A DNA stretch of 24,182 nucleotides from Rhodanobacteraceae bacterium. Lineage in GTDB: Bacteria; Pseudomonadota; Gammaproteobacteria; Xanthomonadales; SZUA-5. Shown here one piece after another: positions 7,028 through 14,742 of this stretch. The stretch covers positions 1 through 24,182 of the forward strand of contig JACKOW010000022.1 in assembly GCA_024234055.1 (NCBI GenBank). The letters are read 5' to 3'. The notes beneath the pieces are model-generated. The model was given only the letters and a program-made list of their open reading frames with translations. It had not been told where the DNA came from and ran no database searches. The position numbers were made by a program, and so were the translations under genes. How positions within the stretch are numbered: position 1 is the stretch's first letter; the number at the start of each line of letters is the position of its first letter.

Positions 7028-9604
7028 CTACGTCCGCGAGGCGACGGCCAGAATCCGCCGCACCGGTGGCAACCACTTGAGCGCGTCCAGCAGCAGCATG
7101 TAGATCAGGGTGCCTGCAATCACGGCCAGCAGCATCGGCGTACCGGGGTTCTGGAAACGGAAGATCTCGGCCAGGGTTGGCAGCTCGATGCACAGCGTCA
7201 CCACGCTGGTCACTACCGCGGCGATGATCCAGAACGGTCGCTGGCCTGGCCCGAACAGGCCGCTGAAGGCGGAGCCGTTGCTGGCGATCACCCGCACCAG
7301 CATCAGATTGCTGACCGTCAGCGCCACGAAGGCCAGCGTGCGGGCGGTGTCTTCGCCGAGGCCCGCAGCATTGGCCCACGCATAAAGGGCAAAGCAGCCG
7401 ATGAACAGACAGAAGCCGAATCCCAGTCCCAGCAGCAGTTGGCGCAGACCGATCAGCGGTTCATCGCTGCGCCGGGGGCCGCGCTGCATCAAACCCGGGC
7501 TTTCCGGCTGATTCTCGAAGGCGATCGAGCAGATCGGATCGACCACCATCTCGACCAGCACCACATGCAGGGGCAGGATCATGGGTGGCATGCCCAGCAG
7601 CAGCGGGGCCAGCGCCAGCGTGGCTACCGGGACATGGATGGCGGCGATATAGATCAAGACCTTGCGCAGATTCTCGAAGATGCGCCGGCCCAGACGAACG
7701 CCATCGACGATGCGCCCGAAGTCATCGTCGAGGAGCACGATGCCGGCCGCTTCGCGGGCGACATCGGTGCCGCGCCCACCCATGGCCAGACCGATATGCG
7801 CGGCCTTGAGCGCCGGGGCGTCATTGACCCCGTCGCCGGTCATCGCCACGACTTCGCCACTGGCTTTGAGCGCCTGGACCAGACGCAGCTTCTGCTCCGG
7901 ACGGATGCGGGCGTAGACCCGGGTGCGCGCAATCGCCGTCTTCAGGGTTGCATCGTCGAGTTCGTCGATCTGCGGTCCGGACAGAGCGCCGGCAGTCACA
8001 TCGATGCCGGCTTCGGCAGCGATGGCCAGCGCTGTGGACGGGTAATCGCCGGTGATCATGAGCACTTCCAGGCCTGCGGCGCGGGCCTTGGCGACGGCCG
8101 CCGGAGCGGACACCCGCAGTGGGTCGACGAAGGCAATCAGGCCCTCGAAACACAGGCTCAGGCCCTGGGCTGTGGACGGCAATTCGCCGGCGGGTGCCTG
8201 TCCGCTGGCGACTGCCAACACCCGCAATCCCTGGGCTGCCAGCGTCTGCACCTGGTCCATGATATGCGTGCGTCTCGCTGCATCCAGCCGGCACAGACTC
8301 AGCACTGCTTCCGGGGCACCCTTGCTGGCGAGTTCACGCCGACCGTCGGGCAGGGTCCAGGCTCGGGAAATGGCCGGTAGTTCGCTGCTGAGGCCATACT
8401 CGCGCTCCAGCGGCCAATCGGCATGCAGGTGTTCGCTGGCCTTGAGCGTGGCCTGCGCCAGCGTGCCGACCGCACTGTCCATGGGGTCGTGGGCCTGGCG
8501 TTTGCTCGCCAGCAGCGCGTATTCGAGCAGCCGATGCACAGCTTCCGGCAGGCTGGTTTCGTCGCCGCGCAGCTCCAACGGCTCGGCGCCTGCTGCAGCC
8601 AGGGTGTGCAGGCGCATGCGGTTTTCGGTGAGCGTGCCGGTCTTGTCCACGCAGAGCACGGTGGCTGCGCCCAAGGTCTCGATCATGGCCGGGCGCCGCA
8701 CCAGCACCTTGACCTTGGCCATGCGCCAGGCACCGAGCGCCAGAAACACCGCCAGCGCCATCGGAAACTCTTCAGGCAGCATGGCCATGGCCAGCGCGAT
8801 GCTGGAGAGCAGGCCCTGCACCCAGTCGCCACGGATCAGGCCATAGCCCAGCACCACAGTGACGCTCACCAGCAGCGCCACCAGCCCGAACCAGCGCACC
8901 AGGCGTCCGATGGAGCGTTGCAGCAGGGTCTGCTCGGTGCTGATGGTCGCCAGTGACACGCCAATCTGGCCGGCGGCGGTGCGCACCCCAGTCCGGGCCA
9001 CCACGATCTGGGTATGGCCGCGCACCAGCAGCGAGCCGGCGTAGGCATAGGGCTGGTCATCACCCCCGGGCGCCGGGATCTGCGCGCCGTCCTGTGCAGT
9101 GCGGGCGCGCTTGCTGACGGGTACCGATTCGCCGGTCAGCAGCGATTCGTCCACGCTGAGGTCTTCGGCGCGCACGATCCAGCCATCGGCGGCGATACGT
9201 TCCCCTTCGCCGGACAGCAGCAAATCTCCCGGGACCACCTCACGCGCCGGAATGCGCCGCATATCGCCTTCGCGCATCACCGCGGCGGTCGGCGCCCCGA
9301 GTGCCTGCAACGCTTCCAGCGCATGTTCGCTGCGCGCTTCCTGGACCACGACCAGGCTCACGGTCATGATCGCGAAGGCCCCCAGCAGCAAGCTTTCGCG
9401 CGGGTCGCCAATGGCCAGATAGACCAGCGCCGCGACCACCAGCAGCAGGAACATCGGTTCCGAGAGCACGCCCACGACGATGCCGAGCACGCTTCGTCGG
9501 GGTGGCTTGGGCAACTCGTTGAAACCGACGCGCTCCAGCAATTGCTGCGCCTCGCGGCTGCTGAGGCCAGAACCGGGGGTGGTCGGTGCATCGGGTTGAT
9601 TCAT
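7028..9604 (-). CDS. P2-type cation-translocating ATPase
   Basis: A complete 858-aa P-type ATPase of the SERCA/PMCA-like class, an inner-membrane pump that drives cations across the membrane with ATP. The N-terminal cation-ATPase domain (GLSSREAQQLLERVGFNELP, about residues 13-32) is followed by TM1-2 (about 38-90), the actuator domain with TGES (157-160), and TM3-4 with PEEFP (277-281). The phosphorylated aspartate is D320 in DKTGTLT. The nucleotide domain has KGAPE (428-432), and the hinge MTGDGVNDAP is at 588-597. The TM5-6 region contains HVVLVEMVVDPICSIAFE, with acidic residues typical of calcium/proton-type members. PEEFP replaces the PEGLP of animal calcium pumps. The ion cannot be fixed from sequence; calcium is the usual guess. 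Both sides of the gene are bordered by related tandem-repeat loci. Confidence 0.94.
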   Translation of the reverse strand: MNQPDAPTTPGSGLSSREAQQLLERVGFNELPKPPRRSVLGIVVGVLSEPMFLLLVVAALVYLAIGDPRESLLLGAFAIMTVSLVVVQEARSEHALEALQALGAPTAAVMREGDMRRIPAREVVPGDLLLSGEGERIAADGWIVRAEDLSVDESLLTGESVPVSKRARTAQDGAQIPAPGGDDQPYAYAGSLLVRGHTQIVVARTGVRTAAGQIGVSLATISTEQTLLQRSIGRLVRWFGLVALLVSVTVVLGYGLIRGDWVQGLLSSIALAMAMLPEEFPMALAVFLALGAWRMAKVKVLVRRPAMIETLGAATVLCVDKTGTLTENRMRLHTLAAAGAEPLELRGDETSLPEAVHRLLEYALLASKRQAHDPMDSAVGTLAQATLKASEHLHADWPLEREYGLSSELPAISRAWTLPDGRRELASKGAPEAVLSLCRLDAARRTHIMDQVQTLAAQGLRVLAVASGQAPAGELPSTAQGLSLCFEGLIAFVDPLRVSAPAAVAKARAAGLEVLMITGDYPSTALAIAAEAGIDVTAGALSGPQIDELDDATLKTAIARTRVYARIRPEQKLRLVQALKASGEVVAMTGDGVNDAPALKAAHIGLAMGGRGTDVAREAAGIVLLDDDFGRIVDGVRLGRRIFENLRKVLIYIAAIHVPVATLALAPLLLGMPPMILPLHVVLVEMVVDPICSIAFENQPESPGLMQRGPRRSDEPLIGLRQLLLGLGFGFCLFIGCFALYAWANAAGLGEDTARTLAFVALTVSNLMLVRVIASNGSAFSGLFGPGQRPFWIIAAVVTSVVTLCIELPTLAEIFRFQNPGTPMLLAVIAGTLIYMLLLDALKWLPPVRRILAVASRT

Positions 9605-9717
9605 GCAATGCAGCCTATCGTCTTGCGTTGCGTTCGGCGCTGATGCCGGTCAAAGACGGTGCCGGGTGTCCGCTGGCGCGGGCGGCTGTACGCTTTCGGA
9701 CGCGGTGACTGGGGGAG

Positions 9718-9740
9718 GGCACGAGGGCACGAGGGCACGG
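9718..9740 (-). repeat. Left arm of locus 3: inverted GGCACGAG units
   Basis: Nearly three head-to-tail GGCACGAG units (9718-9725, 9726-9733, and a partial at 9734-9740). GGCACGAG is the exact reverse complement of the CTCGTGCC unit repeated at 10021-10187, so the two tracts bracket the locus in inverted orientation. Confidence 0.8.
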
Positions 9741-9765
9741 AGTGCAGGGTTCTGGACTCTTGGAG

Positions 9766-9819
9766 GCGTCATTGCGAGCCACCACTGTCTGCCCGACACT
9801 TCCCGCGGGCCATGAACCC
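9766..9819 (+). repeat. 54-bp dispersed element, copy B
   Basis: Same element as at 1824-1877, 45 of 54 positions identical by hand count, with conserved ends GCGTCATTGCGAGCC and CGGGCCATGAACCC and a diverged middle. The inverse of its right end, GGGTTCATGG, recurs at 9961-9970. Confidence 0.8.
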
Positions 9820-9828
9820 CAAGCGTGC

Positions 9829-9904
9829 GGTAGGAGCGACCTCGCGTCGCGACCGCCAAGCCGCAGATCCGCAGCGGTGGTCGCGCCACAAGGGCGCTCC
9901 TACC
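9829..9904. repeat. Long imperfect hairpin with GTAGGAGCGACC arms
   Basis: The left end GGTAGGAGCG (9829-9838) pairs perfectly with CGCTCCTACC (9895-9904). Further inner pairing joins CGCGACC near 9848 to GGTCGCG near 9879. The left arm, 9830-9854, is identical over 25 bases to the core of several units of the 33-bp array at 18489-18686, linking the two repeats as one family. Confidence 0.8.
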
Positions 9905-10020
9905 AATGAACGAATCCGTCGCTGCGCTCACAGGGACGGTCAATCAATAAATTTCGACATGGGTTCATGGAGAGCGCCGCGAAGCAAGTCCCCCGCCCGG
10001 AGCGATTCGTACTCCCATAC

Positions 10021-10187
10021 CTCGTGCCCCCGCGCCCTCGTGCCCTCATGCCCTCTTGCCCTCTTGCCCTCTTGCCCTCGTGCCCCCGTGCCCCGTGCCC
10101 TCGCGCCCTCGCGCCCTCGTGCCCTCGTGCCCTCGTGCCCTCGTGCCCTCGTGCCCTCGTGCCCTCGTGCCCTCGTGCCCTCGTGCC
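10021..10187 (+). repeat. Octamer tandem tract, 21 units of CTCGTGCC type
   Basis: Twenty 8-bp units and one 7-bp unit in register. The first twelve are varied (CTCGTGCC, CTCATGCC, CTCTTGCC, CCCGTGCC, CTCGCGCC); the last nine (10116-10187) are perfect CTCGTGCC. Three units make 24 bp, so a frame stays open through it, encoding a meaningless S-C-P-R-A-L-V-P repeat in front of the permease gene. The perfect end next to the permease suggests recent expansion there. Confidence 0.9.
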
Positions 10188-10236
10188 TGGCACGCGACAT
10201 GCTTCAGGCCACCCAACTTCTCGCCTGGGCAACTCC

Positions 10237-12669
10237 ATGAACCTTGTTCCGCAGCTCTGGTACGCGGCGCGCCAGTGGGCGCAGCGACCGCTGATTCTGG
10301 CTTTGGCGGTATTGCCCCTGGCGCTGGCGATAGGGGCGCTGACCGCCTTGTTCACGGTGCTCAACATGAGTCTGCTGCGGCCACTGCCGGGTATCCAGTC
10401 CGATACCCAGCTGGTCGAGATCCAGCGCATCGGCACGGGCGGCATGGGCAGCATCTCCTATCCCGATTTCAAGGATCTGGCCGAGCAGACGCAATCGCTG
10501 CGCGATGTCTATGCCTATGCACCCAGTCCGCTGTCGGTGCGCGCGCCCGGCGAAGGCAGTGCCCGCAACAGCTTTGGCTTCATGGTCAGCAGCAGCTATT
10601 TCGACGCCCTGGGTGTGCGCGCCGAGCGCGGTCGTTTGCTGCAGTCCGGGGACATGCGGCGAGACGGCGAAGTGCCGGCCGCCGTCATCAGTCACGAGGC
10701 CTGGGTGCGCTGGTTCGACAGCAGTCCGGATGTGGTCGGGCAGAGCATCACCATCAATGGCGCCGCCTTTGTGCTGGTAGGTGTGAGCCCGGCCGGATTT
10801 CGGGGGCATATCGCAGGCATCTCGCCGGACCTGTTCCTGCCGGTGACTCGCCGCAGTCTGCTGCGACCCGCCGATGGGGCAGCCATTCTCGATCAGCGCC
10901 TGAGTACCTGGTTGCTGACAGGTGGCCGCCTGGCCGAAGGCCACACACTGGCCGATGCCCGCAACGAACTCAATCTGATCGCCCAACGTCTCAGCGCCCA
11001 GCGCCAAGCACTGGGGGGCGACCAGCGCTTCGGCCTGCAGCTGGGGGTCGAGCCACTGCAGCCGCTTCCGGGGGTGGCGCGTACCGGCATTCTGCTCATG
11101 GTCGGCATCCTCTCCTTGATGGTAGCCACCCTGCTGGTGGTCGCGTGCATCAATGTTGCTGGTCTGGCCCTGGCCCGAGCGGAGGAACGTCGCGCCGAGT
11201 TGGCAATACGGATGTCCATGGGCGCTACTCGGGTTCAGTTGGCATCGATGATGCTGATCGATGCGCTGGTGCTGGCCGTGCCGGCCACCGTGATCGGCCT
11301 GGCGCTGGCCTGGGCAGGTCTGAAGGCGCTGTTGGCCATTCCCTTGCCCGTTCCGATTCCGTTGCATTTCGATGTCAGCCTCGACCAGCGCGTGGTCGCT
11401 TTTGCGCTATTGATGGCGCTTCTGACCACGCTGGCGTGTGGTCTGATACCGGCTCTGCGCGCAGCACGCAGTTCCTTGCCTGGGCAGATGGGTCGCTTTC
11501 GAAGTACGCGCGCCCGCAATGTGTTGGCCGTCGTACAGATCGCCGCAACCCTGGTGCTGCTGGTCAGCGGTGGCGCTCTGATGCGAGCCCTGCAGGAACT
11601 GGAAGACGTCAATCCGGGCATGCGGGTCGAGCAGACGCTGGCGGTGGAGTTCGATCTGGAAACCTCGGGTTACGACGTGGACAGCGCGGTTCCGGTGGCC
11701 GGCCGCTTGCTCGAGGCTGCCCGCGAGATACCCGGGGTCGATGATGCCGCGCTGGCGGCGGTGATTCCGCTGACCCTGTCATCGATGGGGCTCGGCAATA
11801 TCGTGGGGCCGGGATTGCCGGAGGAGGGGCTTTACCCGGTCGCCAATATCGTCAGTCCCGGATTCTTCCAGACCATGGGAATGTCGCTGCGTGGCCGCGA
11901 TTTCGACAGCCGTGACACCGAAGGCAATCCCAGAGTGGCAATCATCAATCGCCAGCTGGCGCAGCAGTTGTTCCAGGACGCCGATCCCATCGGACGCACC
12001 TTCGAATATGGGTCAGAGGAACAGCGTGATCCGATTCAGGTCATCGGCGTCATCGAAGATGGTCAGTACACCTCTCTGGGTGAGAGTGCCCAAAGCTATC
12101 TGCTGCTGCCTTTTGGTCAATACCGTCGCGCCGGCATGAGCCTGCTGCTGCACACCGATCTGAGCGTGGGTCAGGCCAATGCCGCGCTGAGGACCGTGTA
12201 CTCGCGTCTCGATCCCAATCTGCCGCCACCACAGGTGTTCAGGCTGGAACAGTTGGCAGCCATCGCCTTGTTGCCCCAACGCATCGCCAGCAGTCTGATG
12301 ACGGCCCTGGGGGCACTGGGTCTGGTGCTGGTTGCGGTCGGTCTGTACGGTTTGCTGGCGCAGTTCGTGCAATCGCACCTGCGCGAAATCGGCGTTCGCC
12401 TGGCCCTGGGTGCAGCCCCGGCAGAGATCGCCCGCAGCGTGCGCTGGCGCGGACTGCGGCTGGTGCTGGTGGGTTTGGGGCTGGCTCTGATTCCGGCCCT
12501 GCTGGCGACCAGGTTGCTGGCCAGTGTCATCGTCGGCGTCAGCCCGGTGGACCTGCCGGCGCTGCTGCTGTCGGTGCTGATCATGCTGGTGATTGCCGCG
12601 ATGGCCTGCTACGCCCCGGCGCGCAGGGCGGCGGCGACGGCGCCGTCGGAGGCCTTGCGACAAAGCTGA
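10237..12669 (+). CDS. ABC transporter permease, MacB/ADOP type
   Basis: An 810-aa inner-membrane protein of the MacB-like duplicated permease (ADOP) group. After a short cytoplasmic start (MNLVPQLWYAARQWAQRP), TM1 is at about 18-43 with LALAIGALTALFTVLNMSLLRPLPG, matching the family's LALGIGANTAVFSVVN-LLRPLP pattern. A first periplasmic MacB-PCD domain follows (about 50-260), then an FtsX helix group (about 283-410) with the cytoplasmic segment EERRAELAIRMSMGATR. A second unit opens with VLAVVQIAATLVLLV (about 428), a second PCD (450-660) and a final FtsX group (687-805) with HLREIGVRLALGAAP. No ATP-binding subunit is in the window; ADOP proteins often occur without an adjacent one. Likely a mechanotransmission-type exporter or lipoprotein transporter; substrate unknown. 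The ATG at 10237 is chosen by family alignment; no good Shine-Dalgarno is visible. Confidence 0.9.
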   Translation: MNLVPQLWYAARQWAQRPLILALAVLPLALAIGALTALFTVLNMSLLRPLPGIQSDTQLVEIQRIGTGGMGSISYPDFKDLAEQTQSLRDVYAYAPSPLSVRAPGEGSARNSFGFMVSSSYFDALGVRAERGRLLQSGDMRRDGEVPAAVISHEAWVRWFDSSPDVVGQSITINGAAFVLVGVSPAGFRGHIAGISPDLFLPVTRRSLLRPADGAAILDQRLSTWLLTGGRLAEGHTLADARNELNLIAQRLSAQRQALGGDQRFGLQLGVEPLQPLPGVARTGILLMVGILSLMVATLLVVACINVAGLALARAEERRAELAIRMSMGATRVQLASMMLIDALVLAVPATVIGLALAWAGLKALLAIPLPVPIPLHFDVSLDQRVVAFALLMALLTTLACGLIPALRAARSSLPGQMGRFRSTRARNVLAVVQIAATLVLLVSGGALMRALQELEDVNPGMRVEQTLAVEFDLETSGYDVDSAVPVAGRLLEAAREIPGVDDAALAAVIPLTLSSMGLGNIVGPGLPEEGLYPVANIVSPGFFQTMGMSLRGRDFDSRDTEGNPRVAIINRQLAQQLFQDADPIGRTFEYGSEEQRDPIQVIGVIEDGQYTSLGESAQSYLLLPFGQYRRAGMSLLLHTDLSVGQANAALRTVYSRLDPNLPPPQVFRLEQLAAIALLPQRIASSLMTALGALGLVLVAVGLYGLLAQFVQSHLREIGVRLALGAAPAEIARSVRWRGLRLVLVGLGLALIPALLATRLLASVIVGVSPVDLPALLLSVLIMLVIAAMACYAPARRAAATAPSEALRQS

Positions 12670-12790
12670 CAAACCCGTGTCCGAGCATGCCGGTCCGGTA
12701 ACGGGGCGCAGGTCTTTACATTGGACAACAAGGCCGCGATGACGTCTTGATCTGCCGCAAGGGCGTGGTTGGGATTTCGGCTAGCTTCAT

Positions 12791-12818
12791 GATCAAGCGG
12801 GCTCCGTGCCCCTTGATC
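12791..12818. terminator. Weak hairpin downstream of the permease gene
   Basis: GATCAAG (12791-12797) pairs with CTTGATC (12812-12818), with two further G-C pairs inside after one mismatch. It lies about 120 bp after the permease stop and 45 bp before the next gene. No T-tract follows, so its role as a terminator is doubtful; it could equally be in the leader of the downstream gene. Confidence 0.3.
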
Positions 12819-12862
12819 CTCCGGTGGCACAGAGCTCCGAATCGTGAACTTCGGAGATGATC

Positions 12863-14578
12863 ATGCATACGCTCACGCAAACCGCAGCAGCCATGGCGCT
12901 GGCGGGGATGAGTTCTCTTGGTCTGGCACAAGGACATCTGGGTCTGGCACAAGGACCTCGGGGTCTGGCGGAAGGACTGCCTTGGAACACCACGGCCAAC
13001 AACGCCGATCCGGCACCGGGTGGCGCGCCGGGCGCTACTTTTCGAAGCTACAACCAGCCGGCCATCAACGACGCCGGACTGATCGTCTTCCGCGCCCGCA
13101 GCGGCACCGGTACCGGCGCGCAGACCGATGGCGTCTACGCCCGCGATCTGTCTGCGCCCGGGCCCTTGTTGAAGCTGCTGGCGCGCGACGATGCGGTTCC
13201 TGATCCGAACAACATTCTGTACAACAATCTGCCGGCGGCCTTTCTGGAATTTCCGTCCACGCCACGCATTGATGCGGGCTCCAGCCTGATCGCCACGCGC
13301 GGGCAACATCAGCCGGTGTGGTCTTTCCTGTTGGGCGGTCTGGAAACGCGCGTTGGCACCTCGGGGATCTATGCCTTCCCGGGCGGTAATGCCGTGACGG
13401 GCGCGAGCCTGCTGGGTGATGTCGTCGAACCTGACGAGATCACATTGACCTTCCCCTGGTACTCCGTCCCGGGTGCGTTGGTGGGGACTCGCTTTGATCA
13501 ATTCCCGGGGTCGCCGGCGGTGGTCAACAACCGCTACATCGTCTACAAGGGCAATTACACCGATCTGCTCGATGGTCTGGGTCGTACCGGCATCTACTTC
13601 CGCGATGTCGTGGCCTCCTCGCCCATCCCGTATACCGGGGTGATCGCGAACTCCAACATGCTGATCCCCAATCAGCCGATGGGAAGCACGGTGAAATTTG
13701 GCTCGACCGCGCCACCCAGTGCCGCCAATGGCTGGGTCTACTTCACCGGGCTGGATGTCGAGGAGGCACCAACACTGGGCGGCATCTACCGCGCTCCGAT
13801 CGCATCGATGCCCACCTTGCAGACCATGGTGGGCATTGGTGATCAAGTGCCGGGTGAAGCTCCCGGGGCTGTTTTCACCAGTTTTGGTGAAGCCTTGTCC
13901 GTCAGCAGCGACGGCGACCAGTTCAGCTTCTGGGCGAGTTGGGGGACCGAGACCTTCCCGAAGCTGCTGCTGTGTCCGACCGATGGCAACCCCGACATCA
14001 TTGCCTATTGCAATCAACAGCATCCGACGGGTTTGCTGGTCAATATCCCGGTCAATCAAGGCATCTTCGTGCATGTGGCCAGCAGCGGCCAGACACGCCA
14101 GATCGCGCGCACCCTGCGCGAGGGCATCAACGATTTCCTGTTCTGGAACTTCTCGGGGCGACCGCCCGGCGTAGGTGGCGGCACCGAGCCTGGCACCGAG
14201 CTGGCCCGGTGGCGGTCTTCAGCCTTTTCCACGCTGGCAGCGCGGCCGATGTCGCCGATCCAGGTGGTGTTCAAGGCCGAGCGCAACGCCACTCAGGGCC
14301 TGTACCTTAGAGAAGGATTCGGCACGCAAATGCCGCTGCGCACCGTTGCCGAAGTGGGGACCACCGTGGGAACGGACGTCGATCCCCTGGCGCCGGCAGG
14401 ATCCTTGGTCAGCGCCGTCGGTGTTGAGCGGGACGCCTTCCGCAACGGTCGTCTTGCGATCACCGCCAGCATGCTCTATGTCGATCCGATCGATCCGGAT
14501 ATCACGGTTGGCTGGGCCGGCATCTACACCGCGCAGGTCGCCATCGACTCGGTGTTCCGTGACGGATTCGAGGACTGA
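12863..14578 (+). CDS. Secreted beta-repeat protein with FxDGFED tail
   Basis: A 571-aa exported protein of unknown function. The N-terminus MHTLTQTAAAMALAGMSSLGLAQG reads as a signal peptide, although it has hardly any positive charge before the core. Start choice: GGAG (12853-12856) abuts the first ATG at 12857 but is ideally 6 bases from the ATG at 12863. The mature part begins with a triple GLAQG repeat. Degenerate repeats follow, of the form IN-x-x-G-x-IVF-x-A...G-IY-x-RD (for example AINDAGLIVFRA, VNNRYIVYKG...GIYFRD, NGWVYFTG...GGIYRAP), suggesting a beta-propeller-like or similar all-beta fold. The C-terminus is IDSVFRDGFED, the same tail as on the 1233- and 1345-aa proteins. A terminator follows. 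No catalytic motif recognised. Probably monocistronic. Confidence 0.85.
   Translation: MHTLTQTAAAMALAGMSSLGLAQGHLGLAQGPRGLAEGLPWNTTANNADPAPGGAPGATFRSYNQPAINDAGLIVFRARSGTGTGAQTDGVYARDLSAPGPLLKLLARDDAVPDPNNILYNNLPAAFLEFPSTPRIDAGSSLIATRGQHQPVWSFLLGGLETRVGTSGIYAFPGGNAVTGASLLGDVVEPDEITLTFPWYSVPGALVGTRFDQFPGSPAVVNNRYIVYKGNYTDLLDGLGRTGIYFRDVVASSPIPYTGVIANSNMLIPNQPMGSTVKFGSTAPPSAANGWVYFTGLDVEEAPTLGGIYRAPIASMPTLQTMVGIGDQVPGEAPGAVFTSFGEALSVSSDGDQFSFWASWGTETFPKLLLCPTDGNPDIIAYCNQQHPTGLLVNIPVNQGIFVHVASSGQTRQIARTLREGINDFLFWNFSGRPPGVGGGTEPGTELARWRSSAFSTLAARPMSPIQVVFKAERNATQGLYLREGFGTQMPLRTVAEVGTTVGTDVDPLAPAGSLVSAVGVERDAFRNGRLAITASMLYVDPIDPDITVGWAGIYTAQVAIDSVFRDGFED
12920..12982 (+). repeat. Three 21-bp direct repeats at the mature N-terminus
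   Basis: Three contiguous 21-bp units (12920-12940, 12941-12961, 12962-12982) encode GLAQGHL, GLAQGPR and GLAEGLP. The shared core is GGTCTGGCACAAGGAC, slightly changed in the third copy. They fall just at and after the predicted signal-peptide cleavage region, so they could multiply the cleavage site or form a short linker. Confidence 0.85.
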
Positions 14579-14614
14579 TCAAGCCCGAACTTGAACCCGT
14601 AGACCCTCACTTGC

Positions 14615-14658
14615 AGCCGGCGTCACCACCTCCAGCGTGGCGCCGGCTTTCTGTTTTT
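14615..14658 (+). terminator. Rho-independent terminator
   Basis: The GC-rich stem AGCCGGCG (14615-14622) pairs perfectly with CGCCGGCT (14641-14648); inside it CCAC and GTGG can add pairs. It is followed at once by TTTCTGTTTTT. It lies 37 bp after the stop of the 571-aa secreted protein gene and separates it from the next transcription unit. Confidence 0.8.
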
Positions 14659-14742
14659 CGCTGATTGGCAGTCCCGCATGTCGTTTCAAGCCTCGCCCTG
14701 CGTACTCACTGGCAACCCCCAGTGCAAACGTGGAGCACTTTC

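Larger units (their letters stand above)
9605..10236. other. 632-bp divergent intergenic region, mostly repeats (locus 3)
   Basis: Lies between the divergently transcribed ATPase and permease genes and must hold both promoters, yet most of it is repeat. A unique stretch comes first (9605-9710). Then come inverted GGCACGAG units (9718-9740), the 54-bp element copy B (9766-9819), a long imperfect hairpin (9829-9904), AATCAATAAATTT (9943-9955), GGGTTCATGG (inverse of the CCATGAACCC end of copy B) with GAGAGCGCCGCGAAGCAA (9961-9988), and the 21-unit octamer tract (10021-10187). Only about 50 bp separate that tract from the permease ATG. I see no convincing gene here; the frame open through the octamers is an artefact of the repeat. 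Confidence 0.75.

Noticed and set aside
9967..10236. 90-codon N-terminal extension of the permease through the octamer tract
   Set aside because: Encodes only repeated S-C-P-R-A-L-V-P from the tandem repeat; the family N-terminus begins at 10237.
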